Below are positions 21,401 to 29,651 of a DNA stretch of 64,000 bases, piece after piece. The position numbers were made by a program, and so were the translations under genes. The DNA is from Marinobacter qingdaonensis (GTDB taxonomy: Bacteria; Pseudomonadota; Gammaproteobacteria; Pseudomonadales; Oleiphilaceae). Position 1 is the first letter of the stretch. Every line of letters starts with the position of its first letter. Below the pieces are notes generated by a model that was not told the origin of the DNA, searched no databases, and saw only the letters and a program-made list of their open reading frames with translations. The stretch lies in NCBI RefSeq assembly GCF_034555935.1, contig NZ_JAYDCJ010000003.1:1860001-1924000 (forward strand), written 5' to 3'.

Positions 21401-22152
21401 GGCCGGAGCCCGACCGCCTGCAGGTGGCCAACATTGAGGGGCGCCTGAATTCTCTCACGCTGGTGGGCGATATGACCTGGAGCCTGGTCGATGAACGGCA
21501 GGTGAGCCGCTTTACCGGCTCGATCACCGGCGGTGAGCTGGCCGACCTGAACAGCTTGCTGGGGGCGCAGATTCCCCTGACCAACACCGCCACCAAGATT
21601 GAGCTGGATCTGGATTGGCCCGGCCGGCCGGATGACATCGCAGTGGCGGAACTGAATGGCGAAGTCAGCCTGCGCCTTGATGAGGGCATCATTCTGGAGC
21701 AGAACAACACCGCCCAGTTGTTCCGGGTTTTCAACCTGCTCAATTCCGACACCCTCTGGCGCCGGCTCAAACTCGATTTCTCCGACCTGTACGAACGGGG
21801 CGTGGCCTTCGACGCCATTTCCGGCAAGGCCCGGCTCGAGCGCGGCGTGGTCACCATGGATCCGGAGCTTCAGGTGGTTGGGCCCTCCGGGGCATTCAAG
21901 TTGAGTGGCTCCACCAACGTCGCCACCGAAGACCTGGATATGCGCCTGGTGGTGGTGTTGCCCCTGACCCAGAACCTGCCGCTGGCGGCCCTGTTGATGG
22001 GCGCGGGCGCGCCGATCGGGGGGGCGCTGTTTGTGCTCGACAAGATTCTGGGCGATCCTTTGAGCAAACTGACGAGTGCCACCTACGGGGTGACCGGTAC
22101 CTGGGATGACCCCAGGGTGGACCTCAGACGCGTGTTTGATACCGGCCAATAA
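18412..22152 (+). CDS. yhdP: YhdP-family AsmA-like phospholipid transport protein
   Basis: This is a 1246-residue AsmA-like protein. E. coli YhdP is one of the bridges that move phospholipid from the inner to the outer membrane. One N-terminal membrane helix (about 27-47, rich in LLLVVLLLF) is followed by a long repetitive beta-rich periplasmic region. The C-terminal AsmA part includes NLLNSDTLWRRLKLDFSDL and GPSGAFKLSGST, family signatures. The start ATG at 18412 is 40 bases after rng. It belongs to the mre-rng transcription unit, which links envelope growth genes. Confidence 0.92.
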   Translation: MSAANHNAKGPGQPAESAPVRFAARLSSLIWWLLLVVLLLFALYAGLGRQLTRNVDNFADDLARELSERTGQEVAIGRLSSQWFWLDPAFTARNISVTSARTGITIAEVDHLRVRFDFLSSLRRLRLVFDDFEVDGVQLALNQTEEGELGVPGADLPEPVNNRLNDWLRLAGQWLSDPYVKITRLSLGIRDNEGLERYIDVPQLDLVYRRGLFRASGRAIKGGTTEQLASFSLVGQHFFRGDFTGQVYLDVDSGRLFDGLIDEYQWRSIRVEGFDLGGEAWLTFRAGELEQVSGTVTTPYLQLGVGEESLAPIEGIRARFGWRRTAAAPGEEARTGDVDLPGEWHLKQLEWTWNGDQVSPFSLRLAPEPGGVTVIADALPLGPSRRLLSLLPILPEAGTRALLNYRPRGYLDQVLLWLPDDASDFELSGRLRNVSLKAVGGAPGATGVWGSLFVTRNSGYVEIAAGDDPVSLAFPQLFNAGWSFSELEGLVAWQLDGPITRVYSDNLRMAYGETTRFSGAFDLKLDRYGEDNLGLRVGVENANQAMLADFVPAKVVDAQLYDWLTTAIEQAQISGVYYGHGRIDSEAPSGSFASSMRYDFDSASVSYDPRWPRVTDASGQVQVQGRNARVLLDQATTGGLALSSGTVTVEPSQAGTVIGVQAAAAVPGAAIDFWLRNSPLGEMAGAEAESLRYGGQYRLNLDLDLPLAEGRSPVVQARIQAQGASIAYPQADLAWQDITGNLTYHSENGFSGGPLNASFLGSPVTISLARSASGSALTVRQSGRLPVAEALALAGADAERTYGLDGALSYTAGLDIGADSVSKIEIRSDLEGVSINWPEPLAKRAEEAAPLRLTVDPQAPEGLSVRALWENRSYFEVRQQATGVEVTVGHVYLGRHTLENIAIEALDLGDRWVVSARSERAVGRVSIPRDGSLIMADFETLRLPGSDPVGDPEPETEPASLEAFRSLDLGSWPDVDVTIADLRLAEESLGNWSFRLRPEPDRLQVANIEGRLNSLTLVGDMTWSLVDERQVSRFTGSITGGELADLNSLLGAQIPLTNTATKIELDLDWPGRPDDIAVAELNGEVSLRLDEGIILEQNNTAQLFRVFNLLNSDTLWRRLKLDFSDLYERGVAFDAISGKARLERGVVTMDPELQVVGPSGAFKLSGSTNVATEDLDMRLVVVLPLTQNLPLAALLMGAGAPIGGALFVLDKILGDPLSKLTSATYGVTGTWDDPRVDLRRVFDTGQ

Positions 22153-22168
22153 CAGCAGGAGGCTTTTT

Positions 22169-23008
22169 ATGACGACGCCCGTTGCCAGCCAGGTTGCCGC
22201 CATTCAGATGGTGAGTACCCGGGATATCGAAGCCAATCTGCAGGAGGCGCGCCGGTTGTTGCAGGACGCGGCCGGGCGGGGCTCGTCGGTGGCCGTGCTG
22301 CCGGAAAACTTCGCCGTCCTTTCCACCCATCAGATGGTCGACTGCGGTCGCACCGAGGCGGGCTCTGAAGCGGTGATCCGCAGCTTCCTGGCGGCCCAGG
22401 CGAAAGCCCTGGGTATCTGGATCGTCGGCGGTTCCCTGCCACTGGCGGTGCGCCCTGACGGCTCGGAGATTCCGGACCGGGTCAGGGCCAGCTGCCTGGT
22501 GTTCGACGACGAAGGCCGGGAAGTGGCGCGCTATGACAAGATTCATCTGTTTGATGCCATGGTCGAGGACGCCCATGGCCAGTACCGGGAATCCGATACC
22601 TTCGAACCGGGCGATCAGGTGGTGACCGTGGACACCCCGGCCGGCCGCTTGGGTCTGGCCATCTGCTACGACCTGCGGTTCCCGGAGCTGTTTCGCGAAC
22701 TCAGGGCCCGGGAGGTGGAGTGGGTGTGCCTGCCTTCGGCGTTCACCTGGCAAACCGGTGACGCCCACTGGCACGCGCTCATTCGTGCCCGGGCCATCGA
22801 AAACCAGGTCTGGGTTGTGGCGGCTGGCCAGGGTGGCCAGAACAGTGAACGTCGACGCACCTATGGCCATTCCCTGATCTGCGATCCCTGGGGCCGGGTG
22901 GTGACGGAGCACGCCGAAGGCCCGGGCGTGGTGGTCGCCGAGCTCGACCGCGACCACCTGAGGGAGCTGCGCCGGCGCATGCCGGTGTGGGAGCATCGGC
23001 GGTTATAG
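22169..23008 (+). CDS. Nit-family carbon-nitrogen hydrolase (probable deaminated-glutathione amidase)
   Basis: This 279-residue nitrilase-superfamily amidase has its Glu-Lys-Cys triad at LPENFA (Glu46), RYDKIHLFDA (Lys124) and AICYDLRFPE (Cys166). The sequence is closest to Nit1/Nit2 and YbeM-type enzymes, which repair deaminated glutathione or omega-amides. The ATG at 22169 has AGGAGG about eight bases upstream and follows yhdP by 16 bases, as in related genomes. In those genomes tldD usually follows; here the next gene is convergent yjgA. Exact substrate is not determinable from sequence alone. Confidence 0.88.
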   Translation: MTTPVASQVAAIQMVSTRDIEANLQEARRLLQDAAGRGSSVAVLPENFAVLSTHQMVDCGRTEAGSEAVIRSFLAAQAKALGIWIVGGSLPLAVRPDGSEIPDRVRASCLVFDDEGREVARYDKIHLFDAMVEDAHGQYRESDTFEPGDQVVTVDTPAGRLGLAICYDLRFPELFRELRAREVEWVCLPSAFTWQTGDAHWHALIRARAIENQVWVVAAGQGGQNSERRRTYGHSLICDPWGRVVTEHAEGPGVVVAELDRDHLRELRRRMPVWEHRRL

Positions 23009-23026
23009 CCGGTTGCCTGTCCAGCC

Positions 23027-23557
23027 TTAGTTCGCGGCCTCGGCGTCGTCGATGCAGTCCCGCAGGTAGCGGAACAGTTTGCGGGACTGACCGGTGTTCT
23101 TCTGTTTCTCCACGTCCTTGCGGGCGTTGCGGGCCAGGTTGCGCAGGTGTTGCAGGTCCGCCGTCGGGCAGTAGCTGAAGAATTCCCCCACCACCGAATC
23201 GCCCTCGGCGATCAACCGGTCGCGCCAGCGCTCGGCCAGGTGGTGGCGGCGAGTATGCTCTTCGCTACCGGCATCGAACGCATCAATGGCCCGTTTCAGG
23301 GCGTCCGGGTCGTCTTCCTGTCGAATCACCTTGCCGACGTACTGCAGATGGCGGCGCTTCGCTTCGTTCTGTCGAATCCGGCGGGACTCTTCAATGGCGG
23401 CGCGCAGGGTGTCGCTGATGGGCAGGGTGTCGAGCTGATCATTGCTCAACTCCAGCATGCGCTTGCCCATGTCCTGCAGGGCGTGCATCTCGCGCTTGAG
23501 CTGGGATTTGCTCTTGCCAAATTCTTCGTCGTCGTGGGGGTGATCGTGGTCACTCAT
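23027..23557 (-). CDS. darP: Ribosome-associated protein YjgA/DarP (DUF615)
   Basis: This 176-residue DUF615 protein promotes late 50S subunit assembly in E. coli. It is highly charged, with a His/Asp-rich head (SDHDHPHDDEE) and core segments KSKSQLKREMHALQ, RHHLAERWRDRLI and GQSRKLFRYLRD that are typical of the family. It is convergent with the nitrilase gene, only 18 bases apart, and downstream of mgtE on the minus strand. pmbA, which often sits beside it, is absent here. Confidence 0.92.
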   Translation of the reverse strand: MSDHDHPHDDEEFGKSKSQLKREMHALQDMGKRMLELSNDQLDTLPISDTLRAAIEESRRIRQNEAKRRHLQYVGKVIRQEDDPDALKRAIDAFDAGSEEHTRRHHLAERWRDRLIAEGDSVVGEFFSYCPTADLQHLRNLARNARKDVEKQKNTGQSRKLFRYLRDCIDDAEAAN

Positions 23558-23594
23558 GGAAGGTCCAGTCGAGGTCGGTCAGGAAAATAAACGG

Positions 23595-24956
23595 CTAGGC
23601 GTAAAAAATGGTGGCCAGGCCGAGAAACGCCATGAAGCCGACCACGTCGGTCACGGTGGTGAGGATGACGCTGCCAGCCAGGGCCGGATCAATGTTCCGG
23701 GATTTCAGGAACAGGGGCAAGACCGTACCCACCAACGCCGCGGCCACCAGGTTGATGATCAGGGCGGCGGCTATGATGGCGCCGATCAGCAGGTCCTGGA
23801 ACCAGACCGAGGCCGCGGTTGCCACCACCACCGCCCAGAACACGCCGTTAAGGGCGCCGGACAGGAACTCCCGGTTGAGCAGCCAGCCAACGTTGGCGCC
23901 GCTGATTTGGCCCACGGCCATGCCCCGGATTACCAGGGTCAGGGTCTGGCTGCCGGCAATGCCGCCCATGCTGGCGACGATGGGCATCAGAACCGCCAGG
24001 GCCACCACCTTGGTGATGGTTTCCTCGAACAGGCCGATGACCCCCGAGGCAATGAATGCGGTGATCAGGTTGATGCCCAGCCAGACCGCCCGGCGCCGCG
24101 TGGTTTTCCAGATCGGGGCGAAGGTATCCTCGTCCTCATCCAGACCGGCCATACTCATCAGCGAGTGGTCGGCATCTTCCCGGATAACGTCAACCACGTC
24201 ATCGATGGTGATGCGCCCGAGCAGCCGGCCGTCGTCGTTCACCACCGGTGCGGAAATCAGGTCGTAGCGTTCGAACAGGGTCGCGACCTTGGTGTCGGAC
24301 AGGGTCACCGGGATCGGCTCGATGTCGGTGTCCATCACCTCGCGCACCGTGGCCGCCGGGTTGGACACCAGCATCTTGGTGATCGGCAGCATGCCGATGA
24401 ATTCGTCCCGTCGGCTGACCACGATCAGGCTGTCGGTCATCGGGGGCAGGTTCCGGTGCCGGCGCAGGTAACGCAGGACAACGTCAATGCTGATGTCCGG
24501 ACGCACCGTGATGGTGTCCGTGTTCATCAGACCGCCGGCGGTGTCCTCCGGGTAGGACAGGACTTCCTCGACCCGCTGTCGGTCCTGCTCGTCCATGGTG
24601 TCCAGGACTTCCTGGATGACCGTGTCCGGCAGCTGCTGCAGTAAGTCGGCGAGGTCGTCGGATTCGAAGTCCTCGATGATGTCGGCCAGTTCCTGGGCAT
24701 TCAGCTGGCTCAGGAAGTAGCCCCGGATGTCGTCGCTCAGGTACTGGAGGACTTCGCCTTCCAGTTGCTTGTCCACCAGGTTCCAGAGCAGGGCACGCTG
24801 GCGCGGGGGCGACGATTCCAGCAGGTGGGCGATATCACTGGGGCTCAAGCCGCCATTCAGGATGCGGGCAACCTGTTTCAAGGCGCCACTGTCCAGGGCT
24901 TCGCTCAGGGAGCGAAGGCGCTGGCGGGCCTGGCTTTTTTCCAGAATATCGGTCAT
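23595..24956 (-). CDS. mgtE: Magnesium transporter MgtE
   Basis: This is a magnesium-gated Mg2+ channel of the inner membrane. It has 453 residues: N-terminal superhelical domain (about 30-130, with LNAQELADIIEDFESDDLADL), two CBS domains (about 135-260, TAGGLMNTDTITV and ISAPVVNDDG) and five membrane helices from about 285. The pore signature MPIVASMGGIAGSQT and the late LTTVTDVVGFMAFLGL are present. The plug and CBS domains close the channel when Mg2+ is high. The start ATG at 24956 has a TATAAT box about 30 bases upstream, behind a 12-bp palindrome. Confidence 0.96.
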   Translation of the reverse strand: MTDILEKSQARQRLRSLSEALDSGALKQVARILNGGLSPSDIAHLLESSPPRQRALLWNLVDKQLEGEVLQYLSDDIRGYFLSQLNAQELADIIEDFESDDLADLLQQLPDTVIQEVLDTMDEQDRQRVEEVLSYPEDTAGGLMNTDTITVRPDISIDVVLRYLRRHRNLPPMTDSLIVVSRRDEFIGMLPITKMLVSNPAATVREVMDTDIEPIPVTLSDTKVATLFERYDLISAPVVNDDGRLLGRITIDDVVDVIREDADHSLMSMAGLDEDEDTFAPIWKTTRRRAVWLGINLITAFIASGVIGLFEETITKVVALAVLMPIVASMGGIAGSQTLTLVIRGMAVGQISGANVGWLLNREFLSGALNGVFWAVVVATAASVWFQDLLIGAIIAAALIINLVAAALVGTVLPLFLKSRNIDPALAGSVILTTVTDVVGFMAFLGLATIFYA

Positions 24957-24984
24957 GGATCACCCACAGTCAGAAAACGCCTGT

Positions 24985-25007
24985 ATTATAGCGGAGTTAG
25001 GCCTAAC
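24985..25007 (-). promoter_or_regulatory. Candidate mgtE promoter with 12-bp palindrome over the -35 side
   Basis: On the minus strand TATAAT (24990-24985) lies about 30 bases before mgtE. A perfect palindrome GTTAGGCCTAAC (24996-25007) sits immediately upstream, where an operator could block polymerase. No recognisable -35 box. Confidence 0.35.
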
Positions 25008-25071
25008 ACGTGAGAAAGAGTTGTAGGTGAATCCCGCAGACGGCGGTTCGCGACGGTGACCGCGTCGGGCC

Positions 25072-25341
25072 TCAGCCGCCTTCACCAAAATAGTCGTTGA
25101 TCAGGTCGGTGAGGGCCTCGATGGCGGACTCCTCGTCCGGTCCTTCGGCGATCAGCTCCACGTCGGTGCCCTGGCTGGCTGCCAGCATCATGACCTGCAT
25201 GATGTTCTTGGCATCCACTTCCCGGCCTTTGCCGCTGATGCGAACGCTGCTGTCGAACTCGGAGGCGGTGGCCACCAGCTTGGCAGTGGCCCGGGCGTGC
25301 AGGCCCAGCTTGTTGATGATGGTGATGGGGCGGCGAATCAT
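25072..25341 (-). CDS. ptsO: Nitrogen-PTS phosphocarrier protein NPr
   Basis: This 89-residue HPr-like phosphocarrier passes phosphate from EI-Ntr (PtsP) to EIIA-Ntr. The phosphorylated histidine is His15 in KLGLHARA. The regulatory-serine region reads AKNIMQVMMLAAS. It is the last gene of the rpoN-hpf-ptsN-rapZ-npr cluster, seven bases after rapZ, matching the conserved proteobacterial order. Confidence 0.95.
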   Translation of the reverse strand: MIRRPITIINKLGLHARATAKLVATASEFDSSVRISGKGREVDAKNIMQVMMLAASQGTDVELIAEGPDEESAIEALTDLINDYFGEGG

Positions 25342-25348
25342 GACGGAC

Positions 25349-26233
25349 TCAGATCTCTCCCCGGGTCTGCAGGTGCGGCAATTCCGTGTGGCGAACCTGA
25401 ACGTTGCTGTAGTTCTTCCGGAAATGGGCGCACAGCTGCTCGCTGACGTAGACCGAGCGGTGCTGGCCGCCGGTGCAGCCGATTGAGATGGTCATGTAGC
25501 TGCGGTTGCTGGCGGCGAACGAGGGCAGCCAGTTCTCCAGGAACGCGATCAGGTCGTCGATCATCTGCCGGCTGGCGGGTTCCTTTTCCAGGAAGTCGAT
25601 GACCGGCTGATCGGTACCGACGAACTTCCGCAGGCTGTTGTCCCAGTAAGGGTTGGGCAGGCAGCGCACGTCGAAGACGTAATCCGAGTCCAGGGGCACG
25701 CCGTGCTTGAAACCGAAAGACTGGAACAGCAAGGCCAGCTCCTGATCCTTCCGGCCGACCACCCGCTGCTTGACCATGTCCCGAAGCTCGTACATGGACA
25801 TGCCGGTGGTGTTGACGTGCAGGTCGGACAGCTTGGACAGGGGCTCCAGCAGTTTCTTCTCGTTGCTGATGGCCTCGCGCAGTGAGGTCTTGTCATCACT
25901 GAGCGGGTGCTTGCGGCGGGTGGCGTGGAAACGCTGGAGTAGGGACTGCTCGTCGGCGTCGAGGAAGATCACCTCAATGGACACGCCGGTTTGCTGCAAC
26001 TGGCCATAGATGTCCTCGAAGTTGGCCAGTTCGCCGGACAGGTTGCGGGCGTCGATGCTGACCGCCATCTTTTTCAGGCGGCCGGGCGAGCTCTGCTCCG
26101 CCGCTTCCCGGGTGAGGGGAAACAGCAGGCCGATCGGCAGATTGTCGATGCAGTAGTAACCGAGGTCCTCAAGAACGTGAAGGGCAGTACTCTTTCCGGA
26201 ACCGGATCGGCCACTTACGATGATCAGTTTCAT
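25349..26233 (-). CDS. rapZ: RNase adapter / nucleotide-binding protein RapZ
   Basis: In E. coli this protein targets the small RNA GlmZ to RNase E and senses glucosamine-6-phosphate. It has 294 residues. The Walker A motif is GRSGSGKS at 8-15 and LGYYCIDNLP follows directly. The C-terminal domain carries IGCTGGQHRSVY, another signature, near residue 257. It sits between ptsN (28 bases) and npr (7 bases). Whether a GlmZ-type RNA exists in this organism cannot be seen from the window. Confidence 0.96.
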   Translation of the reverse strand: MKLIIVSGRSGSGKSTALHVLEDLGYYCIDNLPIGLLFPLTREAAEQSSPGRLKKMAVSIDARNLSGELANFEDIYGQLQQTGVSIEVIFLDADEQSLLQRFHATRRKHPLSDDKTSLREAISNEKKLLEPLSKLSDLHVNTTGMSMYELRDMVKQRVVGRKDQELALLFQSFGFKHGVPLDSDYVFDVRCLPNPYWDNSLRKFVGTDQPVIDFLEKEPASRQMIDDLIAFLENWLPSFAASNRSYMTISIGCTGGQHRSVYVSEQLCAHFRKNYSNVQVRHTELPHLQTRGEI

Positions 26234-26261
26234 GAACGCTCGGTCTCCAGTCTGAATCGGG

Positions 26262-26732
26262 TTACTCGCTTGCCGCGGTCATGCGCTGATACAGGGTGTT
26301 GGCGTCGTCGCATTGCCGGAGGCGATCGCAGAAGGTGCGGTCGTTGAACTTTTCCGCCAGCTGGCTGAGCAGTTCCAGGTGCTCGCTGGTGGCTTCCTTG
26401 GGCACCACCAGGGCAAAGACCAGGTCCACCGGCTGATTGTCGATGGCGTCAAACTCGATGCTCTCTTCCAGCGTCATCAACACGCCAACGACGTGCTCCA
26501 GACCTTCCAGGCGACAGTGCGGAATGGCAATGCCCTGGCCGATACCAGTGCTTCCCAGGCGCTCCCTCGCGATCAGGTTGTTGAAAATCTGGGATTCGCT
26601 GAGCGCACCGTCGTGCTCATGGATACGCTCGGCGATGGACTCCAGAACCCGTTTCTTGCTGGAAGCCGGGACCCGGCAGAGGCTCAGCTCCGGTGCCAGG
26701 ATGTTGTCTATGGTCAGGGATGTGTCGCTCAT
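26262..26732 (-). CDS. ptsN: Nitrogen-regulatory EIIA component PtsN
   Basis: This 156-residue PTS EIIA type-2 protein is the output of the nitrogen PTS and affects K+ uptake and sigma-54-linked regulation. The phospho-histidine is His72 in GIAIPHCRLEG. The region GVLMTLEESIEFDAIDNQPV is typical. It follows hpf after a terminator-like hairpin and precedes rapZ by 28 bases. Confidence 0.95.
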   Translation of the reverse strand: MSDTSLTIDNILAPELSLCRVPASSKKRVLESIAERIHEHDGALSESQIFNNLIARERLGSTGIGQGIAIPHCRLEGLEHVVGVLMTLEESIEFDAIDNQPVDLVFALVVPKEATSEHLELLSQLAEKFNDRTFCDRLRQCDDANTLYQRMTAASE

Positions 26733-26752
26733 GAATCGACTGCAGTTCCGTT

Positions 26753-26788
26753 AAAAAAAAGGCTGCGGCAGGTCGACCTTGCCGCAGC
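26753..26788 (-). terminator. Rho-independent terminator after hpf
   Basis: On the minus strand GCTGCGGCA (26788-26780) pairs with TGCCGCAGC (26770-26762) and is followed by eight T residues (26760-26753). It lies between hpf and ptsN, so ptsN-rapZ-npr expression may depend on read-through or a promoter overlapping the hairpin. Confidence 0.85.
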
Positions 26789-26819
26789 GCGATGAGATGA
26801 CATGCACGAACTCGGTCGG

Positions 26820-27128
26820 CTAGCGGCCGCCGTTGCCGTGCATCCGGTCTACATTCTTTTCCTTGTGCTTGAGGATCTGGCGGTCCAGCTTGTCAATCAG
26901 CCCGTCAATGGCCGCGTACATGTCCTCGTTTTCTGCCTTTGCGTGAATCTCACCACCAACCACGTGCAGCGTTGCTTCCGCCATCTGACGCACCTTCTGC
27001 ACCTGGAGGGTTACCTGGCAGTTGCTGATGTGGTCGAAGTGACGCTCCAGTTTCTCAAATTTATCCGAGACGTAATCCTTCAGTGCGGGAGTCAGTTCTA
27101 CGTGGTGGCCTGAAATGTTGAGTTGCAT
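26820..27128 (-). CDS. hpf: Ribosome hibernation promoting factor HPF
   Basis: This 102-residue short-form HPF binds the 30S decoding site in stationary phase and promotes 100S dimers. The N-terminus MQLNISGHHVELTPALKDYV and the basic helix LIDKLDRQILKHKEKN are typical. It is encoded 107 bases downstream of rpoN, the conserved arrangement in gamma-proteobacteria, and ends at a strong terminator. Confidence 0.95.
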   Translation of the reverse strand: MQLNISGHHVELTPALKDYVSDKFEKLERHFDHISNCQVTLQVQKVRQMAEATLHVVGGEIHAKAENEDMYAAIDGLIDKLDRQILKHKEKNVDRMHGNGGR

Positions 27129-27234
27129 AGGCGTCTCCTGTTGTCATCGTGCCGGTCCCAGTGGGCCGGTCTGAGGGCCGGCGCACCACGCGCCGGCAAA
27201 GTTCAGATCCAGGACCCCAAAGTGCAGGGCGGTC

Positions 27235-28767
27235 CTAGACCAGTCTTTTTCTTTCGTTGGACGGTGGAATATGCATCGCTTCCCGGTACTTGGCGACGGT
27301 CCGTCGCGCCACCTTGATTCCCTGGTCCCCTAGCATGGCGGCAATTTTACTGTCGCTCAATGGCTTTTTCGGGGTTTCCGCTGCAATCAGTTTCTTGATC
27401 ATTGCACGGATGGCGGTCGAAGAACATTCCCCACCTTCGTCGGTACTGACATGGCTGGAGAAAAAGTACTTGAGCTCGAAGATGCCCCGCGGCGTGTGCA
27501 TGTATTTCTGGGTGGTGACCCGGGAAATCGTCGATTCGTGCATCTCAACCGCCTGGGCAATGTCCGACAAAATCAGGGGCTTCATGGCTTCCTCGCCATG
27601 ATCCAGAAATCCCTGCTGATGCTCAACGATGCGGGTGGCAACTTTCAGGAGCGTCTCGTTCCGGCTCTGCAGGCTCTTGATGAACCATTTCGCTTCCTGC
27701 AGTTGGTCCCGCATGTAGGTGTTGTCTGCACTGCTGTCCGCACGCCTTATAAGAGAAGCATAGCTGGCATTGACGCGAATGCGCGGGGCAATTTCCGGAT
27801 TGAGCTCCACCCGCCACCGGCCGTTGTGCTTGCGCACCATGACATCGGGGATCACATAGTCCGGTTCGGCCCGGTCAATGACGTCGCCCGGGCGCGGATT
27901 CAGTCCGGTGATCAGGGTCAGGACCTCCCGCAGCTGATCCTCCTTGAGGCGACTGCGGCGCAGCAACTGGGCGTAATCCCGGTTGCCCAGCAGGTTGATG
28001 TAGTGGGTGATCACGAGGCGGGCCTGGGCCAGCCAGGGGGTCTCCGGCGGCAGTTGATTGAGCTGGATCAGCAGGCATTCCTGCAGGTCCCGGGCGAAGA
28101 CACCGGGTGGGTCGAAGTGCTGCAGCCGATGCAGCACCGCTTCCACCTCGTCCAGCTCCAGCGGATCCTCTTCGCTGTCGTCCACCAGCCCGGCGTGGAT
28201 GTCTTCCAGGGCGCTGGTCAGGTAGCCACGATCGTCCACGGCGTCCATCAGGGCGTGGGCGATGGCCTGGTCCCGCTCGCTCAGGGGCGTCAGGTTCAAC
28301 TGCCACTCCAGGTGGTCCTGCAGGGTCTCGGTGGGTGAGTTGCGGGTTTCGAAGTCGTGGTCGTTCTCGTCGTCGTTGCGCGCGGCCGGTGCCGGCGCGG
28401 ACTGGTAGATGTCGTCCCAGGCCGTGTCGACCGGAAGGTCGTCGGGGATGTTGTCCGGGATGTCATTCTCCGAACTCCAGTCCGGTCCGTTCTCCGATTC
28501 GTCCCAGTCGGAACTGGTGTCGGCGGCGGTCTCGGTGCCGGTGTCCGACGTCGAGCTGTCCTGCTCGCTGTTGCTGTCGTTGGCGGAGGCGTCCGAATCC
28601 GACTGGTCGTCGTCTTCCGAGGTTTCCAGCATTGGGTTGGATTCCAGCGCCTGCTGGATTTCCTGCTGGAGGTCGAGTGTGGATAGCTGTAGTAGCCGGA
28701 TCGCCTGTTGCAGCTGGGGCGTCATGGTCAGGCTTTGACCCAGCTTTAACTGTAATGAGGCTTTCAT
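27235..28767 (-). CDS. rpoN: RNA polymerase sigma-54 factor RpoN
   Basis: This alternative sigma factor recognises -24/-12 promoters and needs AAA+ activators. It has 510 residues. Region I is the glutamine/leucine-rich [20 protein letters not shown]. Region II is unusually long and acidic, about residues 50-140, with many Ser, Asp, Glu and Asn. Region III includes the RpoN box [12 protein letters not shown] near the C-terminus. I chose the ATG at 28767, since [10 protein letters not shown] matches the family start; another ATG lies two codons upstream. The 150-base gap before it contains two overlapping hairpins. Confidence 0.96.
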   Translation of the reverse strand: MKASLQLKLGQSLTMTPQLQQAIRLLQLSTLDLQQEIQQALESNPMLETSEDDDQSDSDASANDSNSEQDSSTSDTGTETAADTSSDWDESENGPDWSSENDIPDNIPDDLPVDTAWDDIYQSAPAPAARNDDENDHDFETRNSPTETLQDHLEWQLNLTPLSERDQAIAHALMDAVDDRGYLTSALEDIHAGLVDDSEEDPLELDEVEAVLHRLQHFDPPGVFARDLQECLLIQLNQLPPETPWLAQARLVITHYINLLGNRDYAQLLRRSRLKEDQLREVLTLITGLNPRPGDVIDRAEPDYVIPDVMVRKHNGRWRVELNPEIAPRIRVNASYASLIRRADSSADNTYMRDQLQEAKWFIKSLQSRNETLLKVATRIVEHQQGFLDHGEEAMKPLILSDIAQAVEMHESTISRVTTQKYMHTPRGIFELKYFFSSHVSTDEGGECSSTAIRAMIKKLIAAETPKKPLSDSKIAAMLGDQGIKVARRTVAKYREAMHIPPSNERKRLV

Positions 28768-28854
28768 AACCATGGTTCAGAATCCGTCACTCATCAGCGC
28801 TCTGCATCGCGGTAAACTCAAAAAATCGTTGTATGCCCGTTACTTGCCGTTACA

Positions 28855-28900
28855 GATAAAAAGCCTAGCAAGTTCTTTGCCGAGTTTACTTGCTCGGCAA
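28855..28900 (-). promoter_or_regulatory. Overlapping hairpins between lptB and rpoN
   Basis: TTGCCGAG/CTCGGCAA (28877-28884 with 28893-28900) forms a perfect 8-bp hairpin. On the minus strand AGCAAG inside it can instead pair with a downstream CTTGCT that precedes AGGCTTTTT, giving a terminator-like alternative. It could be a weak terminator after lptB or a small attenuator in the rpoN leader. Nothing else is seen in 28768-28925. Confidence 0.35.
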
Positions 28901-28925
28901 CATCAACACAATCGGACAATCGGTC

Positions 28926-29651
28926 TCACAGCCGGAATTCGCTGCCCAGGTACACCTCTTTTACCTGCTGGTTGGCCAGGATGGTCTCGGAGTTGCCGGA
29001 CGCAATGATGTGCCCGCCCGAGACGATGTAGGCCGTTTCGCAAATATCCAGGGTCTCGCGCACGTTGTGGTCGGTGATCAGCACGCCGATACCCTTGTCG
29101 CGCAGGTGTCGAATGATGTGCTTGATGTCACTGACCGAGATCGGGTCAACGCCGGCGAAGGGCTCGTCCAGCAGGATGAATGCCGGTTCCATGGCCAGGG
29201 CCCGGGCAATTTCCACCCGTCGCCGTTCCCCGCCCGACAGCGCCATGCCGACACTGTCGCGAATGTGGGTAATGTGGAATTCTTCCAGCAGCTCTTCCAG
29301 TTTGTGCACCCGGTCCTGCCGGCTCATGCCTTTTCGGGTTTCCAGGATCGCCATGATGTTGTCGCGCACGGTCAGCTTGCGGAACACGGAAGCTTCCTGG
29401 GGCAGGTAGCCGATACCCTTGCGGGCCCGGCCATGCATGGGCAGGGGGGTGATGTCCTGGCTATCGATGGTGATCCGGCCCCGGTCAGCGGGGACCAGTC
29501 CCACGATCATGTAGAAACAGGTGGTCTTGCCCGCCCCGTTGGGACCCAAAAGTCCGACGATTTCGCCGCTGCGAATTTCGAGCGACACGTCGATCACGAC
29601 CTTTTTGTGCTTGTAGCTTTTTGCCAGGTTACTGGCTCTCAGAACTGCCAT
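28926..29651 (-). CDS. lptB: LPS export ABC transporter ATPase LptB
   Basis: This cytoplasmic ATPase of the LptB2FGC complex powers LPS extraction from the inner membrane. It has 241 residues. Walker A is GPNGAGKT, the signature is LSGGERRR, Walker B is ILLDEPFAG and the switch histidine is in LITDHNVRE. The start overlaps the lptA end by 23 bases, showing tight coupling. It is the last gene of kdsD-kdsC-lptC-lptA-lptB, with rpoN downstream. Confidence 0.97.
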   Translation of the reverse strand: MAVLRASNLAKSYKHKKVVIDVSLEIRSGEIVGLLGPNGAGKTTCFYMIVGLVPADRGRITIDSQDITPLPMHGRARKGIGYLPQEASVFRKLTVRDNIMAILETRKGMSRQDRVHKLEELLEEFHITHIRDSVGMALSGGERRRVEIARALAMEPAFILLDEPFAGVDPISVSDIKHIIRHLRDKGIGVLITDHNVRETLDICETAYIVSGGHIIASGNSETILANQQVKEVYLGSEFRL

